NCBI GenBank assembly: GCA_024500155.1
Contig: CM044859.1
Coordinates: 310,001-374,000, forward strand
From: Chenopodium formosanum
Lineage: Eukaryota; Streptophyta; Magnoliopsida; Caryophyllales; Amaranthaceae
DNA: 64,000 nt
Direction: 5' to 3'
Positions 49,401 to 61,175 of the stretch are shown piece after piece; the stretch's first letter is position 1; each line of letters begins with the position of its first letter. The position numbers and the translations under genes are program-made. The notes under the pieces are model-generated. The model was not told where the DNA came from. It saw only the letters and a list, made by a program, of their open reading frames with translations, and searched no databases.

Positions 49401-49448
49401 GCAGCAGAAGGTGAGCAAGGCTCCCAAGATGCAGCAGTAGAATGTTGA
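46428..49448 (+). CDS. Four-finger C2H2 (U1/zf-met-like) protein, 3 exons
   Basis: Probable nuclear RNA- or DNA-binding protein; the exact role is unknown. Exons are 46428-46434, 46759-47249 and 48333-49448, in frame, 537 residues. Exon 1 contributes only ATG ACA G. Residues 10-65 are a charged predicted helix (LEIDKEKKKIREEIIAAEII, RRRKLEAEVRMELMMEEEIM). Three near-identical fingers follow: CSLCGVSATSAGGLNLHLHG-KKH (about 205-229), CSLCQISATSEILLHSHLQG-KKH (about 312-335) and CSLCQVSAASEKNLNDHYKG-KKH (about 365-388). A more diverged fourth is CKMCNEGTYDEATMANHRKS-SKH (about 480-501). The CxxC-x12-HxxxxxH spacing is that of U1-type/zf-met fingers that bind dsRNA or snRNA in other proteins. 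An acidic tandem repeat (QPMEEEKTKV, QPMQEEKINV, HPMEEEKSQV) separates fingers 1 and 2. Confidence 0.9.
47603..47620 (+). repeat. GT microsatellite in zinc-finger gene intron 2
   Basis: About nine GT units. Confidence 0.9.
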
Positions 49449-50798
49449 GCGATATGAGAACAAAAATTGATCTGACAATTGAAAGCTGGTGAATTGGTTA
49501 ACCAAATAGCACAAAAAGCTAATTTAAGGTTGTTAGATTTATCTTCTCAGTACATTTGCTCTTTTTTTTTTCATGTTATGTAGAATTTAGCAAAGGTTTA
49601 CCTTTGGCCACGGAAATATGCTTCCGTTTCACGGCAATTGACACTTCTAACTAGTTAATAAGAAGTAATCAAAAGAAATGCAGTTGGTTAGAAATTAATC
49701 ATTTTCTTGCTATTTGTTGAGATACCACTTATAATTACTAGCCTAGTAATCCATAACATGATTCCATAGTCAGGGACAGAGGTATGATGTATGATACAGG
49801 TTCAAGTGAACGCACTTGTTTATCGAGTGATAGCCAAGACAGACCCATTTAATGACACAGGTTACCTCCGGCACTGTCAATATTTGGGTGTGCATACATT
49901 ACTCAACCATCTGGAACACCCGAATCTGAAACAATTGAGCATTACATTCTGTACCTGATCATTCTCCTCTTTTAGGTATGATGTTGTCATTAAAAGGATC
50001 CTACAGTCATATTCATTCATACAGTATGTGTACTGTAAGGGATGAAAGATCAGGGGCGTCATGGCAAGGGAAAAGGGGATCTTTGGCACTTTGCCTCCGA
50101 GTTGGTGCAACCGTGCAAGTAAATATCGTAGGATCCTACTAATGTGAAGCTTCACAGTACAAAGCTATAATAACTCAAGTCGACAATTCGGGCAAATTTG
50201 CCCATAACCACTGCAACCTAGCTAAAGCTAGACAGGTGAAACATGAAATTACTAGTGTCAATGACCTTAAAACATTTCCAAATCCCAGTAATCATTCACA
50301 TTTCCAAAGCATGCTGTGAAGAGTAGATCACATATTATCACATTTGCTTATGCAACCATCAGTATACCATTATGCAACCGAATATGCAGCTCGACATTGT
50401 AGATACCAAAACAGAATAAATGAAGAAAAAACACTGTAAGATCTATTAATCTGTTTGAATGCTGTGCCAAACACTACAGCGTAAAGGGTAAGTAGTCATC
50501 GCAACCTGAATGGTATAGAAAAGCATGAAAGAAGTGATCAAGATTCATGACAAACAAACTACGTAGTAATACAATTTGGCAACCACTTACCATATCAACT
50601 TCCTTTTATATACTTTTATTTATAAGCTCAAATACATACGGTGCCAAGAAATTAACATTTCCATGGAGGCGCATGTTTTACTCTACATGTATTTTTAGAA
50701 AATAAACTACTGGTAGAAGAAAAGAATGATTCACTAATACAAGGTCAAATAAGGTCCTCTGCACAAATTGTAAGTACTTCTCAGCAACGGTGATAAGC
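49449..50798. other. Convergent 3' ends, otherwise nothing recognised
   Basis: Holds the zinc-finger gene 3' UTR on the left and that of the minus-strand gene on the right. No additional coding feature is supported. Confidence 0.5.
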
Positions 50799-52352
50799 TT
50801 AAACCTTCAACGCTAATGGGTCTTGCCAAGAAATTTTCCTTTTCTCAGCTCTTTTGCCATTAGGAAACAAATCCTTAGGCTTCTTCCCCACTTTCACTGA
50901 TGGAAAACCCACCTCCTCTTTAGCAAGAGTAGCCTGCATTACAATAGAAAGCACAAGTCAGGCATCATAATGTGCCCCAAAACATATCCAATAGACCAAT
51001 ATGTCGATCACAGAGAGATCACCAAAAAGAAATCCAAGGAACTTACCGAATTCCATATAGAACCTATAGCCAGTTGTGAATTTGGCAAAGCTGGATCACT
51101 AGTACTAGCATGTCTTCCACTTGTTCCTACTTCATTATTAGCATGAGTTTTTTGGGACTGAACAAAATCTTGCTGTTGTTCTGGATTTTGTGATTGCATC
51201 TTCAACAGGAGGTTGCGTCTCCGCCTCAGGAATCTGAATTCAAATGAAATATAATAGTAATAGTTAGTTTGGGAACCTTGATAGTGAGGGAAGTCTATGG
51301 AAAAGTAACAAAGTGCAAAATCATATAGTAGTTCGGACAACAGTATAATCGTTCATTTGTGAGAACCATTACCAGGATTGCTTATCCACCATCCACACAT
51401 ATTTCTAAAAAGAAAAGGTGATTGCCAAACAAGCACTTGTTTAACACAAAATTACCTGACTTCATCCAAAAGGGTCTCTTTCTTTTCCTTTGTTTCCTTC
51501 AGCTTTCGCTTCTTTGTTACAAATTCCTATACAAAGAAAACAATGAACTAGTTGGTTGATTCATCTAAACCAAACAAAACCAAGAAAATCTTTGAATAAC
51601 CTCAAAGATTATAATAAATATCCCCACACTTTACTCCAACACTAATAAGTCAGCACTTTCCTTGACAACACTAGATTCTTGCTGATATGAAATCCACACA
51701 AAATTTCACAATTTACTAAAACCCAAAGACAATAATCAGCATAATCAACAAAGTAAAATCAATACATCACCTTCCAACTTTCAAGAATTACCATCATCCT
51801 CCAAATTATAAGCATGATAAACCCAGTTAAACTCATATTGAATCAAACCATATATAATTCAACTGCAATTAACTAGCATAAATCAAACCCTATACAATTA
51901 AACAGAAATTAAATCAAACTGAATCTAAATCTTGACAATTCAACTATGATCAAACCCAAATTATATCACACCCCCTAAAATTTGACTGTAATTTACTCAA
52001 ATTGTATTATACATAGTGTCGTACCCTACAAAATCCAACTGTGATCAACTTATATTTCATCAAACCCAACAAATTTCAACTGTGATCAAACAAATTTAAA
52101 TCAATCCGAATGCAATTAATTTGTAAGTTTCAACACAGATCAAAATTGACCACATAATCATACTAACATAAACTCCACAAAATCAGAAAGAAAAATAATC
52201 AAGAAAATCACATAATCCAAGCAAAATTAGAACATAATACAGAAAAAAGGACAAACCTTTTGCAAGACCAAGTAGTCTTGTAACAAAGACTGATGCTTTA
52301 CCCTGATTATAGCCTCCTGATCACCAGATGAACTTGATCGACGAGAATCCAT
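50799..52352 (-). CDS. Basic coiled-coil protein of unknown function, 4 exons
   Basis: Minus-strand exons are 52352-52257, 51526-51456, 51233-51047 and 50933-50799. All have GT-AG introns and join to 162 residues: MDSRRSSSSGDQEAIIRVKH at the start, WQDPLALKV at the end. Residues 11-65 form a predicted helix or coiled coil: HQSLLQDYLVLQKEFVTKKR, then KLKETKEKKETLLDEVRFLR, then RRRNLLLKM. The middle is Gln/Ser/Asn-rich and looks disordered. A C-terminal block (KVGKKPKDLFPNGKRAEKRK) is a candidate nuclear localisation signal. I recognise no named domain. The splice pattern and absence of stops make it a real gene, and similar small proteins occur widely in plants as uncharacterised entries. A nuclear location is inferred from the basic clusters only. 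Confidence 0.8.
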
Positions 52353-53740
52353 GAAAACAAAAAATAAAAACTAAAAAATATACCCTTTTGATCCTTTTGC
52401 TCAAAATCAAATACCCATCCACCCAAATCAACAAAAATCCCCAAAATAAGAAACCCTAATCAGAAAAAAGAACAAACCCTTTTGCTCAAAAATCAAATAT
52501 CCATCAACCCAAATCCACAGAAATCAACAAAATCCCCAAAATTCAACAAACCCTAATAAGAATTACAGAATCAAATACCCGCCAACCCAAATCAACAGAA
52601 ACCCCCAAAATCAAGAAACCCAAATCAGAACAAACCCTAAAAAATTGAAGAAAAAGACAGAGAGGAGAGAGATAAGATTTAATGAGAGAGAAAAGGAAAA
52701 AATAGAAGAGAAAGGAGGGTATTAGATGAGAGAGAAAGAGGAAGAGTTAGCGTGAAAAGGGATAGTAATAAGGCAGGCAAGAAGGCTGAAGTTTCTTCAC
52801 TTTCTGTGGAACATTGAATGGCAAGAGATGTGAAAACCCCAAAAAGGGCCCCCACCCCACTCCCCACCTCACCTCTCACCTCATCATCCTCACAAAACAA
52901 GGAATTTTGGAATTGGAAATGAGAGTTGGTGGTTTGTGATGAACATGGAAAACTTTGATGGAAAAAATCCCTGAAACAAAGGGTATTTCTGGCATTAAAG
53001 TTTTCATCTTTGACAGAGAGAGGAGAGAGAATACAAAATAATGCTTTCTTTCTATCTTTGTTTGGAGGACATTAGAAGAAAGCCATGATTTTCCCACCCC
53101 TTTCCATAAAAATCCCTTCTTTCTTTTCTTTTCTTTTTTTTTTTTTTTCCTTTTCCCCTGCTTCCAACATTTTCTTCTTTCAATTTTCCACTAATTTTGT
53201 AAAATAGGTAGATATAATATGGTGGACTTGGAAATTACAAAAATAAAAATAAAAAAATAAAGGAAAAAGAAAAAAGAAAAAGAAGGTAGAAGATAAAATG
53301 GGGAAAAGTTGTATTTTTATGGATGGTTGCCAAAATTGCATATGACTTGTTATCTTCCTGGTTTGAAGGGGGCCATAAAAAAATAGGGGCAAAGCTTTGA
53401 ATGTTGTACACTTGTATTCTTTGTGGTGTGAGATTTGGTATGGTGGCCTGGTGCTGGTAATGTTATTTTATCAAGGCAACTACATTTGGTTGTGCTTTTA
53501 CTAAAATGCCCTTTTGTGACATTTTTGGTTGTGGGGTCCATTTTGTGAATGAACTAAACAACAAGGAAAATGGTGCATCGTGCATTCATGGTGTGAATTT
53601 TGTGTTGTGCACTCATTCTCAATTTTTTTTTTATTTTTTTATTTTTTTTTATTTTTATTTTTTTTGTTTTTTTGTTTATGTGTTTTTTTTTTATAAAGTT
53701 TTATACTCTGTATAGAGACCACATTTGACCATAAATTTAT
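52353..53740. other. Upstream region of the coiled-coil gene
   Basis: The leader near 52353-52750 is rich in AACCCTAA-like and GA-rich stretches. There are T-rich runs at about 53130-53150 and 53620-53690. No coding feature was recognised. Confidence 0.5.
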
Positions 53741-53862
53741 ACGGCTGCTAATACCCCGCAGGCTGAGAAGCAAAAGGAGGAATCCGCCCGAGGAGGGGCT
53801 CGCGTCTGATTAGCTAGTTGGTGAGGCAATAGCTTACCAAGGCGATGATCAGTAGCTGGTCC

Positions 53863-53897
<35 letters not shown>

Positions 53898-53903
53898 ACC
53901 CAG

Positions 53904-53934
<31 letters not shown>

Positions 53935-53991
53935 CCGCAATGGGCGAAAGCCTGACGGAGCAATGCCGCGTGGAGGTAGAAGGCCCACGGG
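53741..53991 (+). pseudogene. rrn16 fragment: Nuclear insert of plastid 16S rRNA (NUPT), partial
   Basis: Starts ACGGCTGCTAATACCCCG and runs through GCGTCTGATTAGCTAGTTGG, GGTCCGAGAGGATGATCAGC, GACTCCTACGGGAGGCAGCA and CGCAATGGGCGAAAGCCTGA to GGTAGAAGGCCCACGGG. This is an internal 5'-domain piece of plastid 16S rRNA, roughly E. coli positions 170-430. Compared with the conserved rRNA it shows G-to-A changes: CACGACCC for CACGGCCC, AGTGAGGAA for AGTGGGGAA, GAGAAGC for GAGGAGC. Such changes are expected of methylation-driven decay in the nucleus. AT-rich nuclear DNA abuts both sides. It cannot form a working ribosome. Confidence 0.92.
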
Positions 53992-54056
53992 AGAAAAGAC
54001 TCAAGACGGGAAGTGGTGAACCCCTACCAGCTTGAGACACCTTCTCGCGCTATACC
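53992..54056 (+). other. GC-richer segment fused to the 16S insert
   Basis: The bases after CCCACGGG do not continue the 16S gene (expected TCGTGAACTTC). They read AGAAAAGACTCAAGACGGGA and on to CTTCTCGCGCT before the AT-rich flank. It may be another organellar piece joined to the first; I do not recognise its origin. Confidence 0.4.
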
Positions 54057-55317
54057 TATACTTGAATACTTTTTTTTGTGTTGATTTACTAGCTTTATCT
54101 GTTATTTTATGAGAAAATAATAATTAATCTTTATGATTGATTAATGTAATATATATCAAGGGTTAAAAAAAATTTAAAAATAATTCTCATGTTATTAAAA
54201 GGGGTAGCAAAGTACTTTCACGTTGATGACCTATATATTCAAACACGTAAGACAAAATATTACAAATGATGTTTGTACAAACCTACCCAAAAAATAGATC
54301 CATCTTCTTCCCTCCATCTTCCATTGAAGCTTCCTCCGCTTTTCCCCAATTTCCACAATTGTCAACACCCTCATCGAAAATCTCAAGTTCAATGATAGCT
54401 TCAATGGCATGGTCACCCCTACCCTTTGGGTTGACCATGCCCTAATAATTATATGTTCAACTCTAATCGATGTGTGCACCTTGCCACTATAGTCTCGAGT
54501 TCATGCATGATGGAAAAAAATTAGTTTGAAGGTAAGATATTACGAAGTTTAAGTTAAGCGGACTTTGCTAGTTTGCTCTCTTGTAAATTATATCACCCTA
54601 AAACAACATCTTGATACAATTGACATTAATAATTGATACAAATCTATTCAAAAAAATAAAAAAAAATAATTGATACAATTCAAGCTTATAAAGTAAATGA
54701 AATCAATATCAAACCAGCACAACAAACATAGAGATCTAACAAGCTAAACAGTTACACTTATTACTAACAAATTCAACCATAAATTCGTAGCGCTGCCATT
54801 GCGAGTAAATCAAATCTAAACACTTGACTATTTCACTAATTGAACATCAAACTTATATAAACGGGTGATAAAAAAATCAAAATAATGTAACACAATCACA
54901 CAATTTCACTTAACTTGAGTTTACAATAGAATTTGCCTTCATTGGCAAAGACAATTAAGACATTACCTTACAAATTTGCATCATTGCCCTAAATTACAAG
55001 TAGACTTTCGAAATACAATATTCCAATCCATAGGTTAGTTTGTACTTTGTACTCCGTAACAAATTCAGGTTGAAAGCTGACGTATAAATATGAATATATG
55101 ATGTAATATTATGCCTGAAATTAATCTTTCAACCTTAATTATAAATACCTCTGCCGCCATTAAAATCATTTCAACCCTTGAAAACCCCTAAAAACGGCTC
55201 AAAATTTTGTGCAAAAAACATCAAATTTTCACAGAAAAATCCAATCTTTATCCTTTAATCGAAAAACCCTCTTCCCTTTTCTTCAAACCCTAGATTTTTT
55301 CTTATCAAAAATCAACA
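54057..55317. other. Intergenic before the C1D gene
   Basis: AT-rich. The last 150 or so bases are leader-like (AAACCCTAGATTTTTTC just before the ATG). No other feature was recognised. Confidence 0.5.
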
Positions 55318-56841
55318 ATGGAGGCTGAAGATAATAAAATTAGCAGCAGCAGTAGCAGCAATATAATCCCAGAAAAAGTAATGGAAGGAGTAAGAACAAC
55401 ATTGGCTAACATTGATGAACTTCAATCAAATTTTGATGAGTTTCTCTCTCTTACTTCTGACCCTGAAGTTCTTTCTCAATTACCACCATTGGAGCGAGCT
55501 CAATCCCTACTTTTGCTTGCCAAACTAACTTCTGTTCTTCTTTCTGGTAATGAAAATTCCTCAAATTTCCCTTTTTTTTGGGTTAATTTCTTCTTGTTTT
55601 TATATATAATTAACAAATTTCTTTGTGTTCTTTTTTTAATACAGTGAGGTTGAGGTGCAGTGGGGTTTACCCTGATCACCACCCAATTAAAGGAGAAATT
55701 GTAAGTATTCCTTTGTTTTATTTTTATTGGTTGTGAATTAATCCTGAATTTGCGCATTTGATGATATTGGTATGTACATCAGTATAAGTATATACAACTA
55801 TACAAGTGATACCGCCGTTTCATATTATTTGCAACGATTAAACATTTTCCTCTCTACTTAATGTCAAATCGTTGCAAATAATATAAAACGGAGGTAGTAT
55901 ATATTTTTGTGGTGATTTGGATGAATAAGTTTGCTGTGTACTATCACTTTTTATGTGTTAATAAGTTTTTTATACTTTGCATGATGTCAATAAAGCATTT
56001 ATTAGTGTTTAATTTGATGAATTCTTGTTGGTTGCTTTTTTTTTTTTTTTTTGTTCCCTTCAATCTTGATGCCTTTGTCCAGTCTCAGTGATTTTGTCGA
56101 AATAACATTGTAAATTATGATTTATGAATATACTACTCTGGTAGATGTGCAAAATCTGTACTTATTTGCTCTAAGCTATTCAGCTTTTACACTTTTTGAT
56201 TCTTTGTTTTGGTTACTTATTTAGGATAGGTTGAGCCGGTATCAAGAAAAACTTGAGCGCTTTGTGGATAAAAGTAAAGGTATTGACTGCTGATTTAAGT
56301 GTTGGTAGGCAGCATTGGTTTTATGTTGGAAAGTCAATGCTGGATATTCGTAACGTTTCTTATTATTGTTTTGTCGATAGCTTACGTAGTTACACTTAAT
56401 GATTAATAATGCTATTTTGTTTTCCTCTTATATTGAAGCACCCTTGCGACCTAGCACTACAGTGAACACCCAAGCAGCAACACGCTTTATTGAACACTCT
56501 TTGCCTGATCTTACTGCTGGTAGGTGACCTGTCTCGTAGCTTCATCGATAATAATGTTTTCTTTGACATTTCATACGAAATTTGATTATATGGTCTTCTT
56601 TGATTTTGTAGAGCAGAGAAAAAGAATGAGGGCCATCAGTAAGGGTGAGGAAGGCAGAATGAAGTACTCCGAGAGGAATATTCAGAAGAAGAGGAAAACT
56701 CCGATAAGTGACATGAAATCTGTGCGAGAGGCTGCAGAGGAATTTTTGCAGAAAGCTGCCCGTGAACTTCTTGGTGAAACTAATGGAGGTGTGAAGGGGC
56801 CTCTGGCCCCTGTGCAACCTGTCGAGATAGATGAGGATTAA
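55318..56841 (+). CDS. C1D/Sas10-family nuclear exosome cofactor, 5 exons
   Basis: C1D (yeast Lrp1/Rrp47) binds Rrp6 of the nuclear exosome and helps process rRNA and other structured RNAs. Exons are 55318-55546, 55645-55700, 56225-56279, 56439-56519 and 56612-56841, joining to 216 residues. The Sas10/Utp3/C1D helical domain spans about residues 20-115: VMEGVRTTLANIDELQSNFD, LPPLERAQSLLLLAKLTSVL, YPDHHPIKGEIDRLSRYQEK, LERFVDKSK. Next come TRFIEHSLPDL and a basic segment (EQRKRMRAISKGEEGRMKYS, ERNIQKKRKTP), probably RNA-binding and nuclear-targeting. The tail is acidic (VEIDED). The length is typical for plant members. Intron 2 contains a Stowaway element. Joins are in frame and no domain part is missing. 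Confidence 0.92.
55810..55899. mobile_element. Stowaway-like MITE in C1D intron 2
   Basis: The arms CCGTTTCATATTATTTGCAA and the inverse TTGCAAATAATATAAAACGG flank a short loop. The right end GGAGGTAG is followed by TA; the left end is slightly eroded. Confidence 0.8.
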
Positions 56842-57452
56842 ATTACTGGTAAAGTGGCTCTCTTCCTTACATGATAGACATATCATCTTTTAATTACTTG
56901 TTTCTTTTCAATTTTGTGATGATTTATTTTAGTGTTTATAGTCTGCATGTACATATTGCTTGCAAGAAATTTGAAACTAGCTAGTAGGTGAGTCTTGATA
57001 AATTATGTGTGATAAGCTGATCACCTTGTAAGATACTTCGCAAAAATCGCAATTTTCCTTTATTTGGTGGAGGCATTGAGTTCTGTTTATAATGTGTACT
57101 CTGTGGTACTTTCGGTGACTGATTCCTTCAGCTTCTTACCCAAGGTTGCCAAAAAATGTTCATATGAGAGTGGATTCAAAATTGGGTTTGACCAAGATGA
57201 ATTGTGGATCGCTACAGATCCAAACTGAGATTGACAGTGAAATTGGTGATTTATATTGTTTATGAACCACTTTGTTAAACTTGTAAGGAGAATAACTGGA
57301 AACTAAGTCAATAATTCCTTGATAGTTTATGAAAATTTAATTTCATATCGCTAGGTTAAACAAAAGAATCTTAGTTTTTCCTTAACAATTAATTATGAAA
57401 GGTTCTTTTAGAAATCTACAGATTTTTTTTTTCTTTCTGAGAAGGTAAATTA

Positions 57453-57552
57453 AAGAAAGAACTGAACGTAAAAAAAACTTATAAGTCAGAAAGAACTGAA
57501 CGTAAAAAAAACATATAAGTCAAAGAAAGAACTGAACGTAAAAAAAACATAT
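57453..57552. repeat. Minisatellite, three units of about 35 bp
   Basis: The unit AAAGAACTGAACGTAAAAAA plus ACATATAAGTC is repeated three times with almost no change. The last copy is cut short. Confidence 0.9.
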
Positions 57553-58697
57553 TGATACATTTGATAGTATAACTAATCATACTACCTCAAAATTACAGGG
57601 TTTATATGGCTTTGTTGGTGCTTCCTTTCTAATTTTCCATTCAAGGATAGGTTGTTTAGAAGCTTGTTCAACTTTTCATACTCCATCTTTTCTTTCTGAA
57701 TTTCATTTTTTCTTTCAGAAAGAAATTACAAGTTTATTGGCATCTTTGTTGATTTGTGAATCTATGTTTGTGTTGTGACTTGCAAGCTGTATTCATCTAG
57801 GTGAGGAGTGAACATATATTTTTATAGACTGATAGAGTGATAGACTGGTAGGTTTAATTGATATTTGCAGAATATGAGATGTGAAGTCATCATAAGATTT
57901 AAATGAATCTATTATCCTATATTTGTATACTGCAATGTCTTAAGCATCCCAAAATGATAAATTGTGATTGTGTAGGGTTGGTTTTACTTCTAGAATCCAG
58001 ATTGAGGTTCAGAGTACTAACTTGTGAAGCCCCCAAAAGGATATTACTTAAGAAAGTGTATTGTTGTTTGGGAAAATGCTACCTGACATGTGGATAACTA
58101 TTACTGTCTCATTTAATGAATCCCTCCAATGTAGAGTAAAAAAAAAAAAATCAGATGTGGGTTATGTATGGGCAGGATGCTTGAGACTTGAGAGACAAAA
58201 ATCCAACGACGATAAATCCCCTTTTCCAGGTGTGGGGTGAAATATATTAAGTTATCATGGGATGTCTTGGGAGAAGAAGATTGTAGACTGTATTATTTTA
58301 GTAACTTTTGGAGCACGCGTCATCTGTTATTTATTTACCTGCGCTACAATTTATTTGCAATGGTTTGACATTCACCAACATCTAGGTAAAATTTGTTTAT
58401 GGGTGGTAAACGGAGAGATAAAATTAAAGTTGCATGTAATGAGAGAGTTTGAAAACTGACAAGTAAAAAAGGAAAGAACATTTGTTGCAAATAATTTGTT
58501 GTATCCATTGAAATTTAATGTTGCAAATATATTGAAGCAGAGGCAGTGTTTCTTTTTTTTCCCCTTTTCATTACTACTCATATCTGGATATCTGAATGGT
58601 ATAATAACTTTTAGAGTAAGCCTATTTCATATATACATGGTACCCATATTAGAACTTTTTTTTCCAAGAGAGGCTATTCAACATGCACAAGTTTTAA

Positions 58698-58743
58698 ACC
58701 CCCCCACCCCCCCCCCCCCCCCCAAAAAAAAAAAAAAAAAAAA
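58698..58743 (+). repeat. Poly-C/poly-A compound tract
   Basis: AAACCCCCCCA leads into about 19 C and then 21 A. Confidence 0.92.
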
Positions 58744-60939
58744 CAACAACACGCACACTCACAATTCCCTTTTATGACAAGGGCTACTTGAGTTAGAGAA
58801 GATGGTTCCCAGACTGTCTTTTATTAATCGCAACTTAGGGAAATAATGTGGAGGTTTGAATAAGCGGAACTTTTGAGGGCAAGAAATGGGTGGGTCATGT
58901 GGGTGGTCCAAGCCCAACTTTTGAGTAAGTAGACAAAATACGCTTACTGAAAAAGGACTGATGCAATTAATAATATACATCCCAAAGAGGTATATAAGGG
59001 ACGAAATAAGTAATTAAGTATGTATGTTTTGTATTTCTATACCTGATTGCACCTTGTTTTTTACTTCTCTTTCTGTTCTCTTTGGGATTGGTGTTTGACC
59101 TGTTTATCACTGAAAGTGAAGCTTCCTTGTGTATTTGCTTAAATTTATGCCATATTGCCATTGTTTTGTTTTCAAAATGAGGAAAATGATGGTTGCTAGG
59201 TGTCAAATTACCTCACCTTCACTTTTTCTTAGTTAACACACTTTAGTACTTAACTGTTCCTGTTTCGATACAAAAAATTTATGGCGGCTACAACGTAATT
59301 TCTTTCTCTGAGTGCATAGTTTTATGCACCCGAGGTGTGTGTGTTTGGGATAGGGTTTCCTCTCTAAATCAAGAGTAACATCCCATTTGTATGTGGCTTC
59401 CATATAAAGTACATTCTCTTTAGGAGAATATCTTTGGCGTATATACTTTGAAAAAAAACATGGTTGGATTGATGCAAATAGTTGAAATTGTTTGAAGTAT
59501 ATTGTAGAATTCATGTTTATAATTAAAATAATCAAACCTTAAAAAAAAAAGCACACTATGTGCCTTTCTAGTTTCGGATTGGGAGTGGGCGATGGGATTA
59601 GTAATCCTAAGTAGTCTACCAACAGTAACAACCAAGCAATTATCATGCCATTATTAATGTTTGAGTGATAATGATTCATCTTTTTTTATCCTTCATTAGT
59701 TGAGAGTAGTATAAAGAACGTTTTGGGTTGGCTTAGGATTTTTTTGATGAGAGAATTTGAAGTGAAGGAAAGGAAAAGAGATTAAGGGATCAAATTTCTT
59801 TTGTTTGGATGCTATTTTGGGTAAGAGGAGGGATCCATATTTGTTCCTTCTTTGATGAAGTAAATTAATCCAAAGATTTTGATAGAATCTCCTCTCCTCC
59901 CTCTTCTTTTTCTCAATTGCCTTCCCCATTCTATTTATTTTATTTTATTTTATTTTTGACAGGAACTCCATTAATTGCTATCCAATCTCACTGTCAATGA
60001 AAATATTGAAATAGTCGGTAGGTATGTGTAAAAAGTGAAAGTTTACTTGTTGGTGCAAGGAGACACCTGTGGTTTGGGAAAGAGAAGTTATGTGGGAATG
60101 TTCATCCCATTGATGCTGATGGTGGAATTAGGTTATCTAACAAGCATTGGAGATTTGGATGGATATTCTAATGGCAGCTCCTGCTTCCTGCAGCAGCTTG
60201 TTCAGCTAAATTGTTATTTAAACATCTCTAATTCTTTATTTATTTGTAAGAGAAAGGGTTCTGCTTATACCATGTTACCAACAATGACAATAGCCTAGCA
60301 TGTGTCTTGCTGATAGAAAGTGTAGCTAAGAGGTGGCTTGTGAAATATCCAAGTAGGTGAGACAAATAGTAGGAAAGGTCAGGTAGGTCAGAAAGCAAAA
60401 GTCTATGCAAGTAGAGAAAAAAGATGGAGTGATAAATAGGCGGCAGAGGATGAAGTGAGGTGGCTAAATAAAGGTATTCCCATCGTCATTGGCGTCAGAT
60501 CTGATGCTTATGGTATGGTGGTGTTGTAAGATCACGAGTGGAACACCTTATGAATTTTTGTAGAAAGATTTTGGTTGGTATACATAGAAGCAGCCCAGCT
60601 TTCATAAGAACTCACCAAAATTAGTTTTGTTGTAAACAAATGACAGAATGAAGTTTATGTCAAAGAAAGCCTCCATGGACCATGGGATAATGATGATGAT
60701 TTGAATGTTCCAGGCTTCCAGCCCACCATTCATAAGATGATTAAGATCTGAATGTTTTAAATGAAGTTTACAAGTGGGTTTTTAATTTTAAGGAGTTATA
60801 AGTGGGTTTGCCATGAGAGGTGCAGTGAGTTTTTGAGAGTGAGATGAGAGAGAAGATGACTTTGTGTGGCAGAAGAGAGAGAGTAAAGAAATAAGAGTAA
60901 AACCCTTATGAGTATTTCCAGGAAAAAAAATATTAATAA

Positions 60940-61175
60940 AAATAAAACGGGTAACTAACGGGTACCCGAGATACTCAACGTCTGGCCCAGAAATCAAGTT
61001 TTTTAAGGCTCTAAGCTCCGCTCCTTCGACTGATTGTTCGCATCGGATCTCAGGTTCTCTATTGCACTCCCGGGGGTACCCAACCTGTAAAAATGAAAAA
61101 ATTCACTGATTACCCATCGGGTAGTTTGTGGGTCTTCGGGTCAGGGTTTTTTTGTACACCCCTATTTGTAACTAG
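60940..61175. mobile_element. GGGTACCCG-rich transposon relic
   Basis: CGGGTAACTAACGGGTACCC on the left, and GGGTCTTCGGGTCAGGG and GTACACCCCTA on the right, resemble ends of plant MITEs starting TAGGGGTGTAC. The left terminus is not defined. Confidence 0.35.

Noticed and set aside
52679..53097. Two 73-codon minus-strand frames upstream of the coiled-coil gene
   Set aside because: Low-complexity Ser/Leu composition, no splice support and no recognisable family.
60035..60298. 87-codon plus-strand frame
   Set aside because: No motif recognised and no supporting neighbours; other frames over the same bases look equally protein-like.
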